Below, piece after piece: positions 6,823 through 15,501 of a DNA stretch of 64,000 bases (its first letter is position 1; each line of letters begins with the position of its first letter). The DNA is from an uncultured Polaribacter sp. (GTDB taxonomy: Bacteria > Bacteroidota > Bacteroidia > Flavobacteriales > Flavobacteriaceae). The stretch covers positions 118,641 through 182,640 of the forward strand of contig NZ_CANMVP010000005.1 in assembly GCF_947501385.1 (NCBI RefSeq), written 5' to 3'. Made by a program: the position numbers and the translations under genes. The notes under the pieces were generated by a model. It made no database searches. It had not been told where the DNA came from and saw only the letters and a program-made list of their open reading frames with translations.

Positions 6823-7875
6823 TTACCACTCTAATAAAATTCTTTGTGCAGAAAAACCAGGGCCAAAACTCAGCATAATTCCTCGTTCTCCTTTCGCGGG
6901 ATTTCGATCCATAAATCGTTCTAAAACATATAAAACGGTTGCACTCGACATGTTTCCATACAAACGTAAAACTTCTTTTGTATCGTCTATATTTTTTCCT
7001 AAAACACCAAATAAATCTTCGACAGTCTGTACAATTTTCTTTCCTCCAGGATGAAAAATTAAATGATCTATAGCATCAATTGTCAAATTATTTTTCTCTA
7101 AAAACGGGTGAATAATCGCTGGAAAATGGTCTGATATTTTCTTTGGCACTTCTTTGTCTAAAATCATTTGCAACCCTGAATTCACCAAATTAAACCCCAT
7201 CATGGTTGTAGCGTCGTAAAAATGATACATGGCTTCATCTACAATTGCTGGTCCTTTATCCTCTTCGTAAGAAGACAAAATAACAGCAGACGCCCCATCA
7301 CCAAAAATTGCAGCGCTTACAATATTTGTCATCGAATAGTCTTCTAATTGAAACGTTGCTGTTGGTGCTTCAACAGCAATTACTGCGGCTCTTTTATTCG
7401 GGTTTGATTTTAAGAAATTCTTCGCATAAATAATTCCTGAAACTCCTGCTGCACAACCCATTTCTGTAACAGGCAAACGCACAATATCTTGTTTCATTCC
7501 CAACGAGTTAATCAAGTAGGCATCTACAGAAGGAATCATAATTCCGGTACAACTTACCGTGATAATGTAATCAATATCAGTAGGTTTTAAATTGGCTTTA
7601 TTTAGAGATTTTCTTAAAGATTTTTCTGCCAATTGTACAATTTCTCTCGCATAGATATTATTTTTTTCTTCAAAAGAAGTTGCTGTAAAAACTTCTTCAG
7701 GATCCATTATAGAATACCGTTTATCAACTCCAGCGCCTTCAAAAAGTTTGATTACTTTTCGCTGAAATCGTTCTTCTTGATCTTGCATCCACAGTTTTAC
7801 AAAAGGAATAATGTCTTTTGTTTCTCTATAATATTTTGGTAGTTGCTTTGCAACAGATGTTATTTTTACTTTCAT
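6823..7875 (-). CDS. Type III polyketide synthase (chalcone/stilbene synthase-like)
   Basis: A 350-residue homodimer-type condensing enzyme that extends an acyl starter with malonyl-CoA and cyclises it. The full Cys-His-Asn triad is visible: Cys141 in TEMGCAAGVSG, His275 in LIFHPGGKK and Asn308 in LYGNMSSATVL. The GFGPG-like loop appears as SFGPGFSAQ near the C-terminus. In known bacterial systems such enzymes make alkylresorcinols, alkylpyrones or related phenolic lipids, sometimes from starters delivered by a fatty acid synthase. Here the dedicated KS/DH/ACP genes downstream and the methyltransferase and flavoenzyme upstream suggest an ACP-derived acyl starter and methylated or oxidised product. 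The exact product cannot be read from sequence. Confidence 0.93.
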   Translation of the reverse strand: MKVKITSVAKQLPKYYRETKDIIPFVKLWMQDQEERFQRKVIKLFEGAGVDKRYSIMDPEEVFTATSFEEKNNIYAREIVQLAEKSLRKSLNKANLKPTDIDYIITVSCTGIMIPSVDAYLINSLGMKQDIVRLPVTEMGCAAGVSGIIYAKNFLKSNPNKRAAVIAVEAPTATFQLEDYSMTNIVSAAIFGDGASAVILSSYEEDKGPAIVDEAMYHFYDATTMMGFNLVNSGLQMILDKEVPKKISDHFPAIIHPFLEKNNLTIDAIDHLIFHPGGKKIVQTVEDLFGVLGKNIDDTKEVLRLYGNMSSATVLYVLERFMDRNPAKGERGIMLSFGPGFSAQRILLEW

Positions 7876-8020
7876 ATATTATTGTTCCACAGAGAATCAC
7901 AGCGTTTTTACGCAGAGATTCTCGGAGTTATTTTTTATTTTTTAAAATCTTAACACAGATTTTCACGGATGTTGAATTCGTAAAGTTTAAGATAATTAGT
8001 TAAAACGCCAACTTGAAACC

Positions 8021-8746
8021 TTAATGTTGAAACTTTGAACTCTTTAAAATCCACAAATAACGAAATGCCCATTTCCACGAAATTTGTGGCTTTACATTTA
8101 TTTTATTTGATATGCTCTCTAAATCTTTTCTTTTAAATCCTCTTAAAACAGACGTCAATCCGTCTTCAATAATCATTTTGTTTGCTATAAAAATTGACAA
8201 TAGCATAAATAAATAATACGCCAATGTATGTCTGTGCAAGTCGTTTACAACAATGCCAATTTTTGTTTGTTTTATTGTGTTTCCTAAAAAAGAAACAAGT
8301 TCTGGTTCTTTAAAATGATGTAAGAATAAAGTCGCTAAAACCACATCAAACTTTCTGCTTTTAAATTCGTCAGAAAAAATATCTTGAGTTTCAAAACTCA
8401 ATTCTGGATAATTTAAAGACAATTCATTCGCGTATGCTATCGCTGTAGGATTTGCATCAACGCCAAACAATTTCATTTTATAGTCGTTTTTTCTTCCGAA
8501 TTTTGCAACGTCTCGTAAAATATCTCCATGACCACAACCAATATCTACAATTTTAATTTCTTGCTCTTTTGGGTGGTTTTTTAAAATCTCTTTTAAACCA
8601 TTTACAGTCACTTTATTTCCACCCAACCACCTGTTTATATGCTCTAATTTGTCTAACGTATCTCGCAATAAATCACCACCAATGGAAAAATCGTCCATGA
8701 TTTCTTCTTTGTCTGTTCTATGTTTTGTACTGATGAAAAAATCCAT
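8021..8746 (-). CDS. Class I SAM-dependent methyltransferase of the type III PKS locus
   Basis: A 241-residue protein with the SAM-binding motif IKIVDIGCGHGD, acidic motif II in LFGVDANP, and a LATLFLHHF motif IV region. A hydrophobic stretch (YYLFMLLSIFIA, about residues 177-188) could associate with membrane or a lipid substrate. Its start shares one base with the stop of the flavoenzyme upstream (TAATG), so the two are co-translated. Known type III PKS operons (srsABC of Streptomyces, bpsAB of Bacillus) pair the synthase with a methyltransferase, so O- or C-methylation of the polyketide is a reasonable inference. 145 bp of repeat-like noncoding DNA separate it from the PKS. Confidence 0.85.
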   Translation of the reverse strand: MDFFISTKHRTDKEEIMDDFSIGGDLLRDTLDKLEHINRWLGGNKVTVNGLKEILKNHPKEQEIKIVDIGCGHGDILRDVAKFGRKNDYKMKLFGVDANPTAIAYANELSLNYPELSFETQDIFSDEFKSRKFDVVLATLFLHHFKEPELVSFLGNTIKQTKIGIVVNDLHRHTLAYYLFMLLSIFIANKMIIEDGLTSVLRGFKRKDLESISNKINVKPQISWKWAFRYLWILKSSKFQH

Positions 8747-9912
8747 TAAATCGTTATCTTTTTTCCGTGCGTTTGTTTGATGATAATTGGTAATAAAAAA
8801 GGCAGTTTCTTTAAAACTTGTAATAAAACAGCTGCAATTCTGTCTTTTCTAAACAACATTGCAATAAAATGCCCTGCTTTTAAGCGCCATTTAAATTCTT
8901 TATTCCACAATCTAATGTACTGCTTTTCCAAGTGGTTTCTTGTGGTAATTTTACCTTTGTAATAATTTAGAATCAGTTTAGACGCAATTTGTGCAGACTG
9001 AATTGCCATACTCATTCCGTTACCACACAATGGGTGAATCATTCCTGCAGCATCACCACACATTAAAATATGATTTTCAACAGGTTTCTTGGTTTCAAAT
9101 GAAATCTGACTGATAGAAAGCGGTTGCTTCCAAATTGGTTTTGAGTTTTGAAACATTTCTTTTAAAAATGTATTTTTAAAGACTACATTTTCTTGAAAAT
9201 CATCAATATTTTTATACTTTTTAAAAGATGAAAAACTGGTGATATAACACAGATTAATCGCATTGTTTTCTACTTTAGAAACACCACAATAGCCACCTTT
9301 AAAATTATGAAGCGCCACCAAGTCTGTTGGAAAATCTCCTTTTACATGAATTTTTACTCCTAAATAAGGCGATTTTTTTTGGATAAAATCACGTTCCATT
9401 TTTACATCTAATACTGATCGTTTTCCAAAAGCACCAATACATATTTTTGATTGGAAAGACTTATTCTCTTTCGTTTCAACTAAAAAAACGTCATTGTGAA
9501 AATCAACATTTACAACAGCATCTTGTAAAATAATAGCACCCTTTTCTTTGGCTTTTTCAGATAAAATAAAATCTAATTGATACCTCGAAATTCCGAATCC
9601 TCCCAAAGGCAGTTTCGCAGAAATGATTTTATTTTTTGTAGTTGACAATTGGAAATTATCAATTTTTACAGCTCCAAAATCAAACGGATTGATTTCTAAA
9701 AAAGCTAAATAAGGCAATACTTCGTTCGAAATATATTCGCCACAAACTTTGTGTTTTGGGTATTCGTTTTTTTCAATTAATAAAACTTTCTTCCCAAATT
9801 TTGATAAGTGAATGGCATTGCACAATCCAGCTAAACCTCCACCAATTATTATTACATCAAAAGCAACGAAGTTGCCTTTTGTATGATTAACTGTATGAAT
9901 AGTTTCTTTCAT
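8746..9912 (-). CDS. FAD-dependent oxidoreductase, geranylgeranyl reductase-like
   Basis: A 388-residue flavoprotein with an N-terminal FAD fold (FDVIIIGGGLAGLCNAIHL), the substrate-side KHKVCGEYIS segment and the C-terminal ILMCGDAAGMIHPLCGNGMS motif (second FAD-binding GD motif). These mark the geranylgeranyl reductase / FixC-like branch of PHBH-fold flavoproteins, which reduce double bonds or hydroxylate aromatics. It is translationally coupled to the methyltransferase and lies directly downstream of another FAD enzyme (stop and start abut). In the type III PKS setting, hydroxylation of a phenolic ring or reduction of an unsaturated chain are both plausible; I cannot choose between them. 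Confidence 0.85.
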   Translation of the reverse strand: MKETIHTVNHTKGNFVAFDVIIIGGGLAGLCNAIHLSKFGKKVLLIEKNEYPKHKVCGEYISNEVLPYLAFLEINPFDFGAVKIDNFQLSTTKNKIISAKLPLGGFGISRYQLDFILSEKAKEKGAIILQDAVVNVDFHNDVFLVETKENKSFQSKICIGAFGKRSVLDVKMERDFIQKKSPYLGVKIHVKGDFPTDLVALHNFKGGYCGVSKVENNAINLCYITSFSSFKKYKNIDDFQENVVFKNTFLKEMFQNSKPIWKQPLSISQISFETKKPVENHILMCGDAAGMIHPLCGNGMSMAIQSAQIASKLILNYYKGKITTRNHLEKQYIRLWNKEFKWRLKAGHFIAMLFRKDRIAAVLLQVLKKLPFLLPIIIKQTHGKKITI

Positions 9913-11037
9913 TTAGTTTATTAATTCTGCTAATTCTTTACCCACCAAACTTCCAATGGCAACGCCCATTCCGCCCAAACGTACTCCACAAAAAACGTTG
10001 TTAGATATTTGTTTTACAATGGCTTTTTTCTGCCCTGAAAGATTATTAAAGCCAACACCCATAATTCCACTCCATCTGTGCTCAATTTCAAAATTTGTGT
10101 TTGGTAAAATGGTTTCTTTTAAAATTTGTTCTAATTGAGTTTGAATGATTGCTGTCTGTCCGAATTCAGCAGTTTCCTCGGTTTTAAAATCGAGATTTCT
10201 TCCACCGCCAAACAAAATTCTATTATTAATATTTCTAAAATAATAATAGCCTTTATCTAAATGAAACGTTCCTTTGATGTGTAAGTTTTTAATTGGTTTT
10301 GTAATACATACTTGCGCTCTTGCAGGTTGTACGCTTTCTTCTAAAAGCTGATTTGCAAATCCGTTGGTAGCAATAAATAATTTGTTCGTTTTAAAAGTGA
10401 TTTTATTCGTTTTTACATCCACGAAATTGCCTGTTTCCATAAAACTTTCAACAGAAATATTGTTTAAAATTTTAATTCCTAATTTCTGAACTTTATGCAA
10501 CAATTCAAAAGCCATTTTACCAGTATCAATCTGCCCTTCAAAATTATTTACCAAGTATTTAGAATGCACTTTTTGAAAATCAAAAGTATTCTCTGAAGTT
10601 GAAAACACATCCGCATTAAAAATAGGTGTTAATAACTGATTAATTTCCTCTTTTCTAGCAATACAGTCTTCAAAAAAAGCTTCAGAGGCACACAATTCAT
10701 ATCCAAAATTTTGCTGAAAATCAATAGTTGCATCGCCTAAATTTTTTCTTAATAATTGCAAACCTTTCCAACGTTTGTTTACTAAATTAAAAACTTCTTG
10801 TGCTGTATGTGTTTTTAAATCGTCTATTAATTCAGACAAACTTCCAAAACAAGCAAAACCAGCATTCTTAGTACTTGCTCCTTGAGGCAGCATTCCTTTC
10901 TCTAAAACTAAAATATTGGCATTTGGGTGCTTTCTTTTGAGTTCTAAGGCACAATTTAAGCCTACAATTCCACTACCAACAATTGTAAAATCGATGTTGG
11001 TAAACCATTCTTTTAATTCCCAATAACTATAGTTCAT
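9913..11037 (-). CDS. DadA-like FAD-dependent oxidoreductase (DAO family)
   Basis: A 374-residue protein with FTIVGSGIVGLNCALEL at residues 17-33, then LVLEKGMLPQGASTKNAGFACFGS, the pattern of glycine/D-amino-acid oxidase (DAO) flavoproteins, and a C-terminal GGMGVAIGSLVGKELAELI. It oxidises an amine or similar substrate in relatives. It abuts the geranylgeranyl-reductase-like gene with no gap, so it is probably co-transcribed with the polyketide locus, but a role in that pathway is only inferred from position. The acetyltransferase upstream also abuts it, so the transcript may start further up. Confidence 0.8.
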   Translation of the reverse strand: MNYSYWELKEWFTNIDFTIVGSGIVGLNCALELKRKHPNANILVLEKGMLPQGASTKNAGFACFGSLSELIDDLKTHTAQEVFNLVNKRWKGLQLLRKNLGDATIDFQQNFGYELCASEAFFEDCIARKEEINQLLTPIFNADVFSTSENTFDFQKVHSKYLVNNFEGQIDTGKMAFELLHKVQKLGIKILNNISVESFMETGNFVDVKTNKITFKTNKLFIATNGFANQLLEESVQPARAQVCITKPIKNLHIKGTFHLDKGYYYFRNINNRILFGGGRNLDFKTEETAEFGQTAIIQTQLEQILKETILPNTNFEIEHRWSGIMGVGFNNLSGQKKAIVKQISNNVFCGVRLGGMGVAIGSLVGKELAELIN

Positions 11038-11487
11038 TTATAAACTTTTTTCAAAACAAATACTATTTGCCATCCCTTTATATTGTCCGTAATTCTCAAT
11101 CACTTTATAGTTGCATTTGTAATAAAACTTTACAGCCTCTTTTTGTCTTTTTCCTGTTTCTAAAACACATTTTTTATAGCCCAATTCTTTCGCCCAGCTT
11201 TCTAGTTCTTTTATTAATTTTTGAGCTGTTCCACTTCCCCTACTTTCTTTAGAAACATACATTCTTTTTATTTCCATAGCGTGCTCATTAAACTTTTTTA
11301 TAGCTGCGCAACCTACGGGTCTCTTGTCATCATAAATTACAACTACATGTTTTATGACATCTACATTGTTGTATTGATTGTAAAAATCGTGTTCATCTTC
11401 ATCAGTAATTTTTAAATAGGCGTCTAATTCTTTTATCAAGTTGATAAAATCTTTATTTTTTGAATTGGTTCTAACGACTTTTATCAT
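11038..11487 (-). CDS. GNAT family N-acetyltransferase
   Basis: A 149-residue GNAT protein. The acetyl-CoA-binding motif A is RMYVSKESRGSGTAQKLIKEL (the R/Q-x-x-G-x-G/A loop is RGSGTA) and motif B continues ELGYKKCVLETGKRQKEAVKFYYKCNY. The substrate is unknown. Its stop is directly followed by the DAO-family gene, and its start overlaps the upstream GNAT gene by 4 bp (ATGA type), so all are likely in one operon. Confidence 0.85.
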   Translation of the reverse strand: MIKVVRTNSKNKDFINLIKELDAYLKITDEDEHDFYNQYNNVDVIKHVVVIYDDKRPVGCAAIKKFNEHAMEIKRMYVSKESRGSGTAQKLIKELESWAKELGYKKCVLETGKRQKEAVKFYYKCNYKVIENYGQYKGMANSICFEKSL

Positions 11488-11990
11488 AATTTAATTTCGA
11501 ATAAACTGACCGTGGCATTTTTGTAATGTGCAGGCAAACTGTTTGTATTATTTAGTTTAGAGAGTCCTAAAAAATGAAAGCCGCATTTTTTATAATGATT
11601 TATAAGCCCCCTATTTTCACCCACAGTGTCTAATCTTACATAATTATAGGAATTTTTTTTAGCATATATTTTAGACCAAGCAACCATTTTTTGAACCAAA
11701 TTATTGCCTCTTATTTCTTTATTCGTTGCAATTCTATGAATGTAAATGGCAGCATCTTTGTTTTTCTCTTCCCAAATAAGAGGATCTGAAAAAGCGATGG
11801 CCCAAACACAGGCAATTTTATGATTTATTATAATTTTAAACTGTTTCTTTTCTTTTATTTCTTGAACAATCATTTCTCTAGAAAATTCTGGCCAAATAAC
11901 CATTTTTAAATTGGTTTGAAGCGCTCTTGCTTGTTTATAAAGTTTTAAGATTTCGTCTACATCTTCTAAAATACTATTTTGTATGTTCAT
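11484..11990 (-). CDS. GNAT family N-acetyltransferase
   Basis: A 168-residue GNAT protein from the preferred start at 11990 (MNIQNSILEDVDEILKLYKQ). A longer in-frame reading from 12065 adds 25 residues with no family character. The acetyl-CoA loop is IATNKEIRGNNLVQKMVAW, with the xRGNNLxxKM form of motif A. The substrate is unknown. It overlaps the next GNAT gene by 4 bp. The gap to dinB upstream holds nothing notable. Confidence 0.78.
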   Translation of the reverse strand: MNIQNSILEDVDEILKLYKQARALQTNLKMVIWPEFSREMIVQEIKEKKQFKIIINHKIACVWAIAFSDPLIWEEKNKDAAIYIHRIATNKEIRGNNLVQKMVAWSKIYAKKNSYNYVRLDTVGENRGLINHYKKCGFHFLGLSKLNNTNSLPAHYKNATVSLFEIKL

Positions 11991-12104
11991 TTTATAATTA
12001 ATACTGTTATTGCGAAGAATGAAACAATTTTTTAATTTTGATTGAGATTCCTCTTTGTTCCTCATTGGAATTGCATACTGCTGATTACATAAAGATGTTC
12101 TGCA

Positions 12105-13187
12105 TCAGAATTCAAATTTTAATTGTACCCAAAAAGGTTCCTTAATTTCTGTATTTAAATTTCCAAAAGAAATTCCTAATAAACGAACAGAGTTTACCAA
12201 ATTCTCTTGAAACAATAATTCTTTAACTACTGGAAAAAACTCATTTTTACTCTGCATAAAAGAGGCTTTTGTTTTACTTCTAGTTTGTTGTGTAAAATCT
12301 GAATATTTAATTTTTAAGGTAATCGTTTTTCCCTTCGTATCATTCTTTTTCATGCGTTTTTCTAGCTCATCTGCAATATTTTCTAGTTTTTCTAACATAA
12401 AAATCTCCGAAGAAATATTTTCACTAAATGTTCTCTCTGCTCCTAAAGATTTTCTAATTCGGTTTGGTTTTACAGGACTGTTATGAATTCCGCGAACAAT
12501 ATTATAATAATGTGTGCCCGATTTTCCAAATAAATTTACGAGCTCCTCTAACGTTTTTTGCTTTAAATCGTTCCCTATAAAAATACCTAAATTATACATT
12601 TTTGCGGCGGTAACTTTGCCTACTCCATAAAATTTATTTACTGGTAATTCTTCTAAAAATTTAATTACTTCTTCTGGATGAACCGTTTTTTGCCCATTTG
12701 GTTTGTTAATATCTGAAGCTACTTTTGCAATAAATTTATTGATTGAAATTCCTGCGGAAGCTCGCAAACCTGTTTCCTCATATATTTTTTGACGAATTTC
12801 TCTGGCGATGGTATTTGCAGAGGGATTCCCTTTTTTATTTTCTGTAACATCTAAATACGCTTCGTCTAAAGAAAGCGGCTCTACCAAATCTGTATATTCG
12901 TAAAAGATTTCTCTAATTTTAGCAGACAACTCTTTATATCTTTCAAAATCTGACTTTACAAAAATAATATGTGGGCATTTTTGTTTTGCTAAAAAACCAC
13001 TCATCGCAGATTTTACACCAAATTTTCTGGCTTCATAACTTGCCGCAGAAACTACTCCACGCGCTCCGCCACCACCAACTGCAATCGCTTTACCTCTTAA
13101 TGTTGGGTTGTCTAACTCCGCTACAGATGCATAGAAAGCATCCATATCTACATGAATTATTTTACGAAAAGGAGGTTGCAATTCCAC
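12105..13187 (-). CDS. dinB: DNA polymerase IV
   Basis: Y-family translesion polymerase of 360 residues, the usual length. The catalytic motifs are HVDMDAFYASVAELDNP near the N-terminus (metal Asp) and SLDEAYLDVT (the S-L-D-E pair). The helix-hairpin-helix region KFYGVGKVTAAKMYNLGI and the little-finger domain follow. It copies past damaged bases with low fidelity and is commonly under damage control; I see no clear operator here. It is 2 bp downstream of the ACT protein gene, implying a shared transcript. Confidence 0.95.
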   Translation of the reverse strand: MELQPPFRKIIHVDMDAFYASVAELDNPTLRGKAIAVGGGGARGVVSAASYEARKFGVKSAMSGFLAKQKCPHIIFVKSDFERYKELSAKIREIFYEYTDLVEPLSLDEAYLDVTENKKGNPSANTIAREIRQKIYEETGLRASAGISINKFIAKVASDINKPNGQKTVHPEEVIKFLEELPVNKFYGVGKVTAAKMYNLGIFIGNDLKQKTLEELVNLFGKSGTHYYNIVRGIHNSPVKPNRIRKSLGAERTFSENISSEIFMLEKLENIADELEKRMKKNDTKGKTITLKIKYSDFTQQTRSKTKASFMQSKNEFFPVVKELLFQENLVNSVRLLGISFGNLNTEIKEPFWVQLKFEF

Positions 13188-13189
13188 AA

Positions 13190-13585
13190 TTAACTTTTAG
13201 ATAAATTGGTGAGCACTTCTATTGCTTTTTTAGCATGTTTTACGTCAACAAAAATATGATCATGGTAAAATCCTGCAATAACATTACAACTTATTTGGTG
13301 CTCTGTTAATGCTGATGAAAATGCTGCCGTTAAACCAACTGCTTCTAAAGAAGAATGCATCTTTAACGTAATCCAAGAACTAATAAATTGGTATTCTAAC
13401 TTTAAAGCAACTGCTCTATTTTTCTCTATGACAATGGTAATTCCTTCTTCTTCTTTAAATTCAAATACTGTATCTGTCCTTAAAATTCCATCAAGATTAG
13501 CAACGGTAGCAAACACATATTCGCCAGAATTTAAAACCGGTTTTAGTTGTTGTAAGAGTTTTTGTAAGTCTTTTTCGCCGCTCAT
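13190..13585 (-). CDS. ACT domain protein (DUF2241-like)
   Basis: A 131-residue protein with two ACT-like halves: GEYVFATVANLDGILRTDT near the N-terminus and WITLKMHSSLEAVGLTAAFSSAL followed by CNVIAGFYHDHIFVDVKHAKKA. That pattern matches small stand-alone ACT proteins of the DUF2241/ACT_7 type, which are presumed to sense small ligands such as amino acids. No catalytic domain is attached. It is tightly coupled to dinB downstream (2 bp). The function is unknown. Confidence 0.75.
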   Translation of the reverse strand: MSGEKDLQKLLQQLKPVLNSGEYVFATVANLDGILRTDTVFEFKEEEGITIVIEKNRAVALKLEYQFISSWITLKMHSSLEAVGLTAAFSSALTEHQISCNVIAGFYHDHIFVDVKHAKKAIEVLTNLSKS

Positions 13586-13664
13586 ATTTTATATTTTGAT
13601 AATGTACCAAAAATACGGAAAAGTACTTACTTGTCATTCCTGCAAAGACGTGAATAAATAAGAA

Positions 13665-14504
13665 TTACTTCAAAAAATTAATACAAGCTTGGGTAACGAC
13701 CACTAATTCTTTAGACATGTTTTTTGTTGACCAAGGATGTGAAACATTAAAAACATGGTCTGCATTTTCTATAATTTGAATGACACTTTTAGGGTTCCAA
13801 GCATGTATTTTACGACCTTCATCAACGGAAATGGAAGTATCTTTATCTCCATGTATTACCAATTGTGGGATTTTTAAATTTTCTACCGCACTTTTTATAT
13901 GCAAACGTTTTTCGTTCTCTTTAAAATCTAAATAGAATTGATAATAGTGTGGCATTTGTTGTTTTGTCCGTCCGTTTAAAACATATTTTACGCCCTCTTT
14001 TTTCCACTTTTCTACATTGCCAGTTGTAGCACTTCTGGAGCCAAAATCAGATACGGCAGCTAGTGAAATTACTTTTTTAATTCTTGCGTCTTCATTGGCT
14101 TTTATCAATACAATGCCTCCACCTCTACTATGACCAATTAATGAAATCGCATGCGTGTTTGCTTCATTCTTAAATTCTGAGTTGTTAGAAATCCAGTCTA
14201 GTATACTTTCTAAGTCATCGAGCTCTTTTGTATAATTATTGTTTCCAAAGGCTTCTAAATCTGGGAAATCGATGGGCTGTTCAACAGTTCCTCCATTGTG
14301 CGAAAAATTAAACTTTATAAAGAAAAATTCTGCGTTTGCAAATGCTTTGGCCATTAAATTCCAAGCGCCCCAATCTTTAAAACCTTTATAACCATGACAA
14401 AAAACAACTACTTTTTTGAGTTGTTGCGTTTCCTTATAAAAAACATCTGTAACCATTGGTTTGTTGTGTTTTCCTTCAACAATTAAATTTTTTAAAACTT
14501 TCAT
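13665..14504 (-). CDS. Alpha/beta hydrolase (dienelactone hydrolase-like)
   Basis: A 279-residue cytoplasmic hydrolase. The oxyanion region VVVFCHGYKGFKDWG, the nucleophile elbow LIGHSRGGG (Ser), the acid in VIHGDKDTSI and the final His in ENADHVFNVSHPW give a complete triad in proper order. The substrate is unknown; the family includes esterases and peptidase-like enzymes. It is 7 bp downstream of a small membrane-protein ORF on the same strand. The gap toward the ACT gene holds a degenerate copy of a GTCATTCCTGC repeat (about 13632-13655). Confidence 0.85.
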   Translation of the reverse strand: MKVLKNLIVEGKHNKPMVTDVFYKETQQLKKVVVFCHGYKGFKDWGAWNLMAKAFANAEFFFIKFNFSHNGGTVEQPIDFPDLEAFGNNNYTKELDDLESILDWISNNSEFKNEANTHAISLIGHSRGGGIVLIKANEDARIKKVISLAAVSDFGSRSATTGNVEKWKKEGVKYVLNGRTKQQMPHYYQFYLDFKENEKRLHIKSAVENLKIPQLVIHGDKDTSISVDEGRKIHAWNPKSVIQIIENADHVFNVSHPWSTKNMSKELVVVTQACINFLK

Positions 14505-14511
14505 GATCTTT

Positions 14512-14721
14512 TTATATAAGTAGTTTTACAAGTGTAAAAATAGCAACGAATCTTGTTAATATAGACAAAATCATGTTGATGTCTTTTGTCAATTTTCCTG
14601 TTTTTTTCTGAATACTATTTGCAAATTTTCCATATAAAAACAAGATGTAATAAGTAGTTATTACAGCATCTAAAATAAAAAATATAACGCAAAAATCATC
14701 AAAAATAAAAAGTTGAATCAC
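14512..14721 (-). pseudogene. Small membrane ORF, probable C-terminal remnant of a LysE-like protein
   Basis: 69 codons from a GTG; the frame stays open 21 codons further upstream to a TGA at 14785-14787 but offers no ATG. Two hydrophobic helices are separated by KFANSIQKKTGKLTKD. This layout (helix, short basic linker, helix, stop) and the length resemble the last about 70 residues of the LysE-like protein encoded just upstream, where the linker reads ADRIEHKLTNIATKMD. The simplest reading is a decayed third paralogue that has lost its N-terminal two-thirds. It could also be a genuine small membrane protein. Confidence 0.4.
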
Positions 14722-14794
14722 ATCTAAACCAACAATAACTCCGCAAAAGAAAGGAATAACCCCAGGAGAAAAGCAAAAACATATTCAAAAAAAA

Positions 14795-15418
14795 CTATTT
14801 ATATAAAAGAAAAGCAATGTTTAACAAAGCGACAAAACCTGTTAAACAACCTAGAATCAAATCCATTTTAGTAGCAATATTCGTAAGCTTGTGTTCAATT
14901 CTATCTGCAACAATTGCATAGATTGAATATAATGAAAAAGAACCTACTGTAGAACCAATTGAAAAATAGAAGCTGTTTGCATAAGAGTATTCAAATAATT
15001 CTAAACCTATTAAAATTGAAATTGTTGTAAAATAAAAAGGGATGGCAAAGGTATTTAAAAGAGACATGCCTAAACCATAAAAATAGGCTTTTGATTTTTG
15101 CGCTTTTTCTTTCTTTATCTTTTTGTTTAAATTAAAATGCAGTCTGAAAAAATTAATCGAAAGAAGCACCAGAATGCCTGTACCTATTTTCTGAATTAAA
15201 GTGATGTATTCTGAGTTTTTCATCAAAATACTTGATAGATACGCACCAATATTTGCTTGAAAAAATAACACAGTCGCAAAGCCACCTATTAAATAGAAAG
15301 CTGCTTTTTTTCCACTTTTTAAGCTAAATTTTACAACGGTTAAATTTAAAAAACTGGGTACAATACTTCCCGTAAAAGCAATGCCGAAACCTAATAATAA
15401 GCAGATCAAAAAATTCAT
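14795..15418 (-). CDS. LysE-family-like membrane transporter
   Basis: 207 residues with about six hydrophobic segments. The N-terminus reads LICLLLGFGIAFTGSIVPSF, followed by NLTVVKFSLKSGKKAAFYLIGG, the region equivalent to the small-residue first helix and basic loop of LysE-type amino-acid exporters. A charged cytoplasmic loop (NLNKKIKKEKAQKSK) splits the halves. Substrate unknown. This is the full-length member of a tandem set: the upstream copy (15502-15987) is its close paralogue with an internal deletion and the downstream ORF looks like a fragment. Confidence 0.7.
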   Translation of the reverse strand: MNFLICLLLGFGIAFTGSIVPSFLNLTVVKFSLKSGKKAAFYLIGGFATVLFFQANIGAYLSSILMKNSEYITLIQKIGTGILVLLSINFFRLHFNLNKKIKKEKAQKSKAYFYGLGMSLLNTFAIPFYFTTISILIGLELFEYSYANSFYFSIGSTVGSFSLYSIYAIVADRIEHKLTNIATKMDLILGCLTGFVALLNIAFLLYK

Positions 15419-15501
15419 AGATTATTTTAATAGCGCAAATAAACAATTTAAAGCGCAACTATGCTAATGCGTTTGATGTTTAAAGTAGCGCAAACAGATT
15501 A

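Noticed and set aside
7876..8020. CACAGA-rich gap between type III PKS and methyltransferase as a riboswitch
   Set aside because: Only degenerate CACAGATTTCAC-like words; no stable fold and no known aptamer motif.
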